Positions 6,399 through 7,604 of a DNA stretch of 7,604 bases are shown here, one piece after another. The stretch comes from Pedosphaera sp. GTDB lineage: Bacteria; Verrucomicrobiota; Verrucomicrobiae; Limisphaerales; Pedosphaeraceae. Within the stretch, counting starts at the first letter, position 1, and the number at the start of each line of letters is the position of its first letter. The stretch lies in NCBI GenBank assembly GCA_028293265.1, contig JAQGPB010000641.1, forward strand, positions 1 through 7,604, written 5' to 3'. The notes under the pieces were generated by a model. That model saw only the letters and a program-made list of their open reading frames with translations. It had not been told where the DNA came from and did not search any database. A program made the position numbers and the translations under genes.

Positions 6399-7169
6399 AT
6401 GGTGGCTTCGATGTTCCAAAATATAATGTCCTTGGGCGGTTTGATCAGCCTGCCCGCCTTCGGACTTTTCTTCCTGTTCCAACTCTGGATGTGCATTGAC
6501 GCCGTCCGCCGGGGCGAATGGCTGTGGGCCGTCTTCATCTGGTTTTTTCCGATGATCAACGCGGTGCTCTATTACTTCATGGTTTATCGCGCCTCCTCCT
6601 CCGCCACGCGCGGCTTCGAACTCCCCGGCGCGGGCAATCGAAAACGCATCAAGGAACTCCAGGCGCAAATTCATCACCTCGACAAGGCCCACCATTATTT
6701 TCAACTCGGCGACGTTTATTTCCGGCAAGGCAAACTGGACAAGGCCGAAGCCGCCTACCGCGCCTCCCTCGAACGCGACCCGCAGGATATTGACGCCCGC
6801 GCCCACTTCGGGCAATGCCTGTTGCGCCTGAAAAAGCCCGCCGAAGCCCGCCCCTTCCTCGAAGGCGTCTGCGCCGAAAATCCCAAGCACGATTACGGCT
6901 ACTCCATGATGGCGCTCGCCGAAACCTTGACTGCGCTCAACGAACCCAAAGCCGCCATCGCCGCCTGGCTCCAAGTCACCGCCAACAATCAATACCCCCG
7001 CGCCAAAGTTCAACTCGCCGAACTCTATCTTGCCGGCAACCAACCCGACCTCGCCCGCGCCGAGTTAAAAGACGTCCTCGCCGACGACGCCCACGCCCCT
7101 GCCTACCAACGCAAACGCGACCGTGTATGGGTCAGGCGTGCGAGAAGTTTGAGCAGCAAGTTAAAGTGA
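6399..7169 (+). CDS. Membrane-anchored tetratricopeptide-repeat protein with PLDc_N-like N-terminus
   Basis: The protein is 256 residues from the first ATG. ATGs at 6411 and 6426 are alternative starts, and none has a clear Shine-Dalgarno sequence. Residues of about 12-31 and 41-63 are hydrophobic segments joined by a short charged loop (CIDAVRRGEW). This pattern resembles the PLDc_N (phospholipase D N-terminal) membrane module, W-x-x-D-x-x-x-R then a second helix ending in LYYF. No phospholipase HKD motif follows. Instead, residues of about 98-233 form roughly four TPR units, best seen in YFQLGDVYFRQGKLDKAEAA and AKVQLAELYLAGNQPDLARA, a protein-binding scaffold. The C-terminus is strongly basic (QRKRDRVWVRRARS). 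The protein is probably an inner-membrane anchored adaptor, with partner unknown. It is transcribed away from the glycosyltransferase, and its stop is only 12 bases from the right copy of the 30-base repeat. Confidence 0.87.
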   Translation: MVASMFQNIMSLGGLISLPAFGLFFLFQLWMCIDAVRRGEWLWAVFIWFFPMINAVLYYFMVYRASSSATRGFELPGAGNRKRIKELQAQIHHLDKAHHYFQLGDVYFRQGKLDKAEAAYRASLERDPQDIDARAHFGQCLLRLKKPAEARPFLEGVCAENPKHDYGYSMMALAETLTALNEPKAAIAAWLQVTANNQYPRAKVQLAELYLAGNQPDLARAELKDVLADDAHAPAYQRKRDRVWVRRARSLSSKLK

Positions 7170-7181
7170 GATTTGAGCTGT

Positions 7182-7211
7182 TTTGGTGAGAAACTCCGCG
7201 CCGAAATGGTT
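7182..7211 (-). repeat. 30-base dispersed repeat core, right copy (inverted)
   Basis: This is the exact reverse complement of 44-73 and starts 12 bases after the stop of the TPR gene. On the plus strand it reads TTTGGTGAGAAACTCCGCGC and on to AAATGGTT. After the core the two copies diverge: the left copy runs into GAGGGTT heptads (read on its minus strand) and this copy into TAGGGCGGG. A further 11-base match, ATGGGCCGGGC at 7221-7231 against the complement of 163-173, lies nearby in both regions but at a different distance and may be chance. Confidence 0.85.
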
Positions 7212-7361
7212 TAGGGCGGGATGGGCCGGGCGACGCAGTTTTTCATTTTTTTCACCCAGATGCGGGCGAAAGCGGGCGGAGGCGGACTTAGGCGTTGGTT
7301 GGCTTGTTTTTAAAGGGTGAAATGTCTGTTTGGCGGGGAATTGACCTATCAATCCCTCGTC

Positions 7362-7444
7362 CCAACCCCTGTCAGCCCCATTTCAAAGAGCGCGTGCCTC
7401 CCGTCGCTCACTACTCACGAGGGAGGCTCTACCCCAGGGGTTGG
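7362..7444. repeat. Nested inverted repeat, about 83 bases, possible structured RNA or mobile-repeat unit
   Basis: The outer arms CCAACCCCTG (7362-7371) and CAGGGGTTGG (7435-7444) are perfect 10-base complements. Inside them, GCCTCCC (7396-7402) and GGGAGGC (7421-7427) are perfect 7-base complements around an 18-base loop. Together they would fold into a two-storey stem with an asymmetric internal loop (24 bases on the left, 7 on the right). AGAG (7387-7390) could also pair with CTCT (7427-7430), competing for one base. There is no T-tract after it. Whether it is transcribed is unknown. Confidence 0.65.
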
Positions 7445-7487
7445 CGGGGGCAAGTATTTTCGGATGATGGCAGGGGGATTTGCCGCG

Positions 7488-7509
7488 AAAGAACGCATAG
7501 AACGCAAAG
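7488..7509. repeat. 9-base tandem repeat
   Basis: AAAGAACGC (7488-7496) and ATAGAACGC (7497-7505) are followed by AAAG, giving two units plus a partial third with one mismatch. From memory, short tracks of this AACGCAAAG type are common between genes in Verrucomicrobiota and related phyla. That recollection is not checked here. Confidence 0.6.
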
Positions 7510-7549
7510 GGGTGAGGGGATGGGTGGCCGCGAGAGGGTGCAAAAAAAC

Positions 7550-7577
7550 GAGGATGGAGAATTGAGGATGGAGGATG
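7550..7577. repeat. Purine-rich heptad repeat
   Basis: Four 7-base units follow each other: GAGGATG (7550-7556), GAGAATT (7557-7563), GAGGATG (7564-7570) and GAGGATG (7571-7577). The purine-rich strand is plus here, while the heptads at 24-51 and 111-145 are pyrimidine-rich on plus. The two ends of the window therefore carry heptads of opposite polarity, in line with the inverted 30-base core. Confidence 0.7.
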
Positions 7578-7604
7578 GTGAAGAGGGCTGAATCGCAGGG
7601 CGCG

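Larger units (their letters stand above)
7170..7604. other. Non-coding, repeat-rich region downstream of the TPR gene
   Basis: No gene is supported here. Open frames on both strands show no recognisable domain and run through repeats. From left to right the region contains the inverted copy of the 30-base core (7182-7211), a T-rich patch (7238-7252), a nested inverted repeat (7362-7444), a 9-base tandem repeat (7488-7505) and a purine-rich heptad block (7550-7577). No T-tract terminator for the TPR gene is obvious. The T-rich patch lacks a clear stem before it. Confidence 0.65.

Noticed and set aside
6422..6427. Perfect TATAAT hexamer
   Set aside because: It lies at about codons 8-10 of the TPR gene, has no -35 partner that I can see, and would give a transcript lacking the likely start.
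7362..7444. Integron attC-like site
   Set aside because: Folded arms with GGTTGG/CCAACC superficially recall attC, but the GTTRRRY/RYYYAAC core pair and the unpaired extrahelical bases are not present, and there is no integrase or cassette array.
7295..7591. Plus-strand open frames (98 and 82 codons) at the right end
   Set aside because: They run through the nested inverted repeat, the 9-base repeat and the heptads in different frames, and show no domain or plausible composition.
1..7604. Composite transposon bounded by the 30-base inverted repeats
   Set aside because: No transposase, integrase or resolvase is encoded between them, and no target-site duplication is visible next to the repeats.

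Overview
The window looks like a piece of a moderately GC-rich bacterial chromosome, most likely Verrucomicrobiota (Pedosphaera/Limisphaerales type). This assignment is inference from three things. The gene set is a YncE-propeller/phosphoesterase fusion, a Gfo/Idh/MocA oxidoreductase paired with a TIM-barrel epimerase, and a PLDc_N-type membrane/TPR protein. The starts lack clear Shine-Dalgarno sequences. The intergenic DNA is rich in short heptad repeats and dispersed-repeat-like blocks. I see no rRNA, tRNA, CRISPR array, transposase, integrase or phage gene.

Layout: (1) 1-354 is non-coding and repeat-rich, with two copies of a heptad-repeat module, a 30-base core that recurs inverted at the far end of the window, and a small GC hairpin. 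(2) 355-2961 (+) is a secreted bifunctional protein, an N-terminal beta-propeller fused to an alkaline-phosphatase-superfamily phosphoesterase. (3) 2975-3012 is a strong hairpin between convergent genes, probably a terminator for the leftward genes. (4) 3026-6300 (-) holds four co-oriented genes. In transcription order they are a polyprenol-phosphate mannosyltransferase-like GT2 enzyme, an NAD(P)H-dependent FMN reductase, a sugar phosphate isomerase/epimerase and a Gfo/Idh/MocA oxidoreductase. The last two overlap by 4 bases (ATGA). An AT-rich palindromic cluster separates the FMN reductase from that pair. (5) 6399-7169 (+), divergent from the glycosyltransferase, is a small membrane-anchored TPR protein. 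(6) 7170-7604 is non-coding and holds the inverted copy of the 30-base core, a nested inverted repeat of about 83 bases, a 9-base tandem repeat and a heptad repeat.

Working together: the epimerase and oxidoreductase probably form a two-step sugar or inositol conversion module. The glycosyltransferase probably makes a lipid-linked mannose donor or a similar polyprenyl-phosphate sugar. The other genes have no evident link to these. All six proteins belong to known families, and I found no convincing new multi-gene system. The least explained material is in the two flanking repeat regions, above all the nested inverted repeat at 7362-7444 and the shared core/heptad modules.
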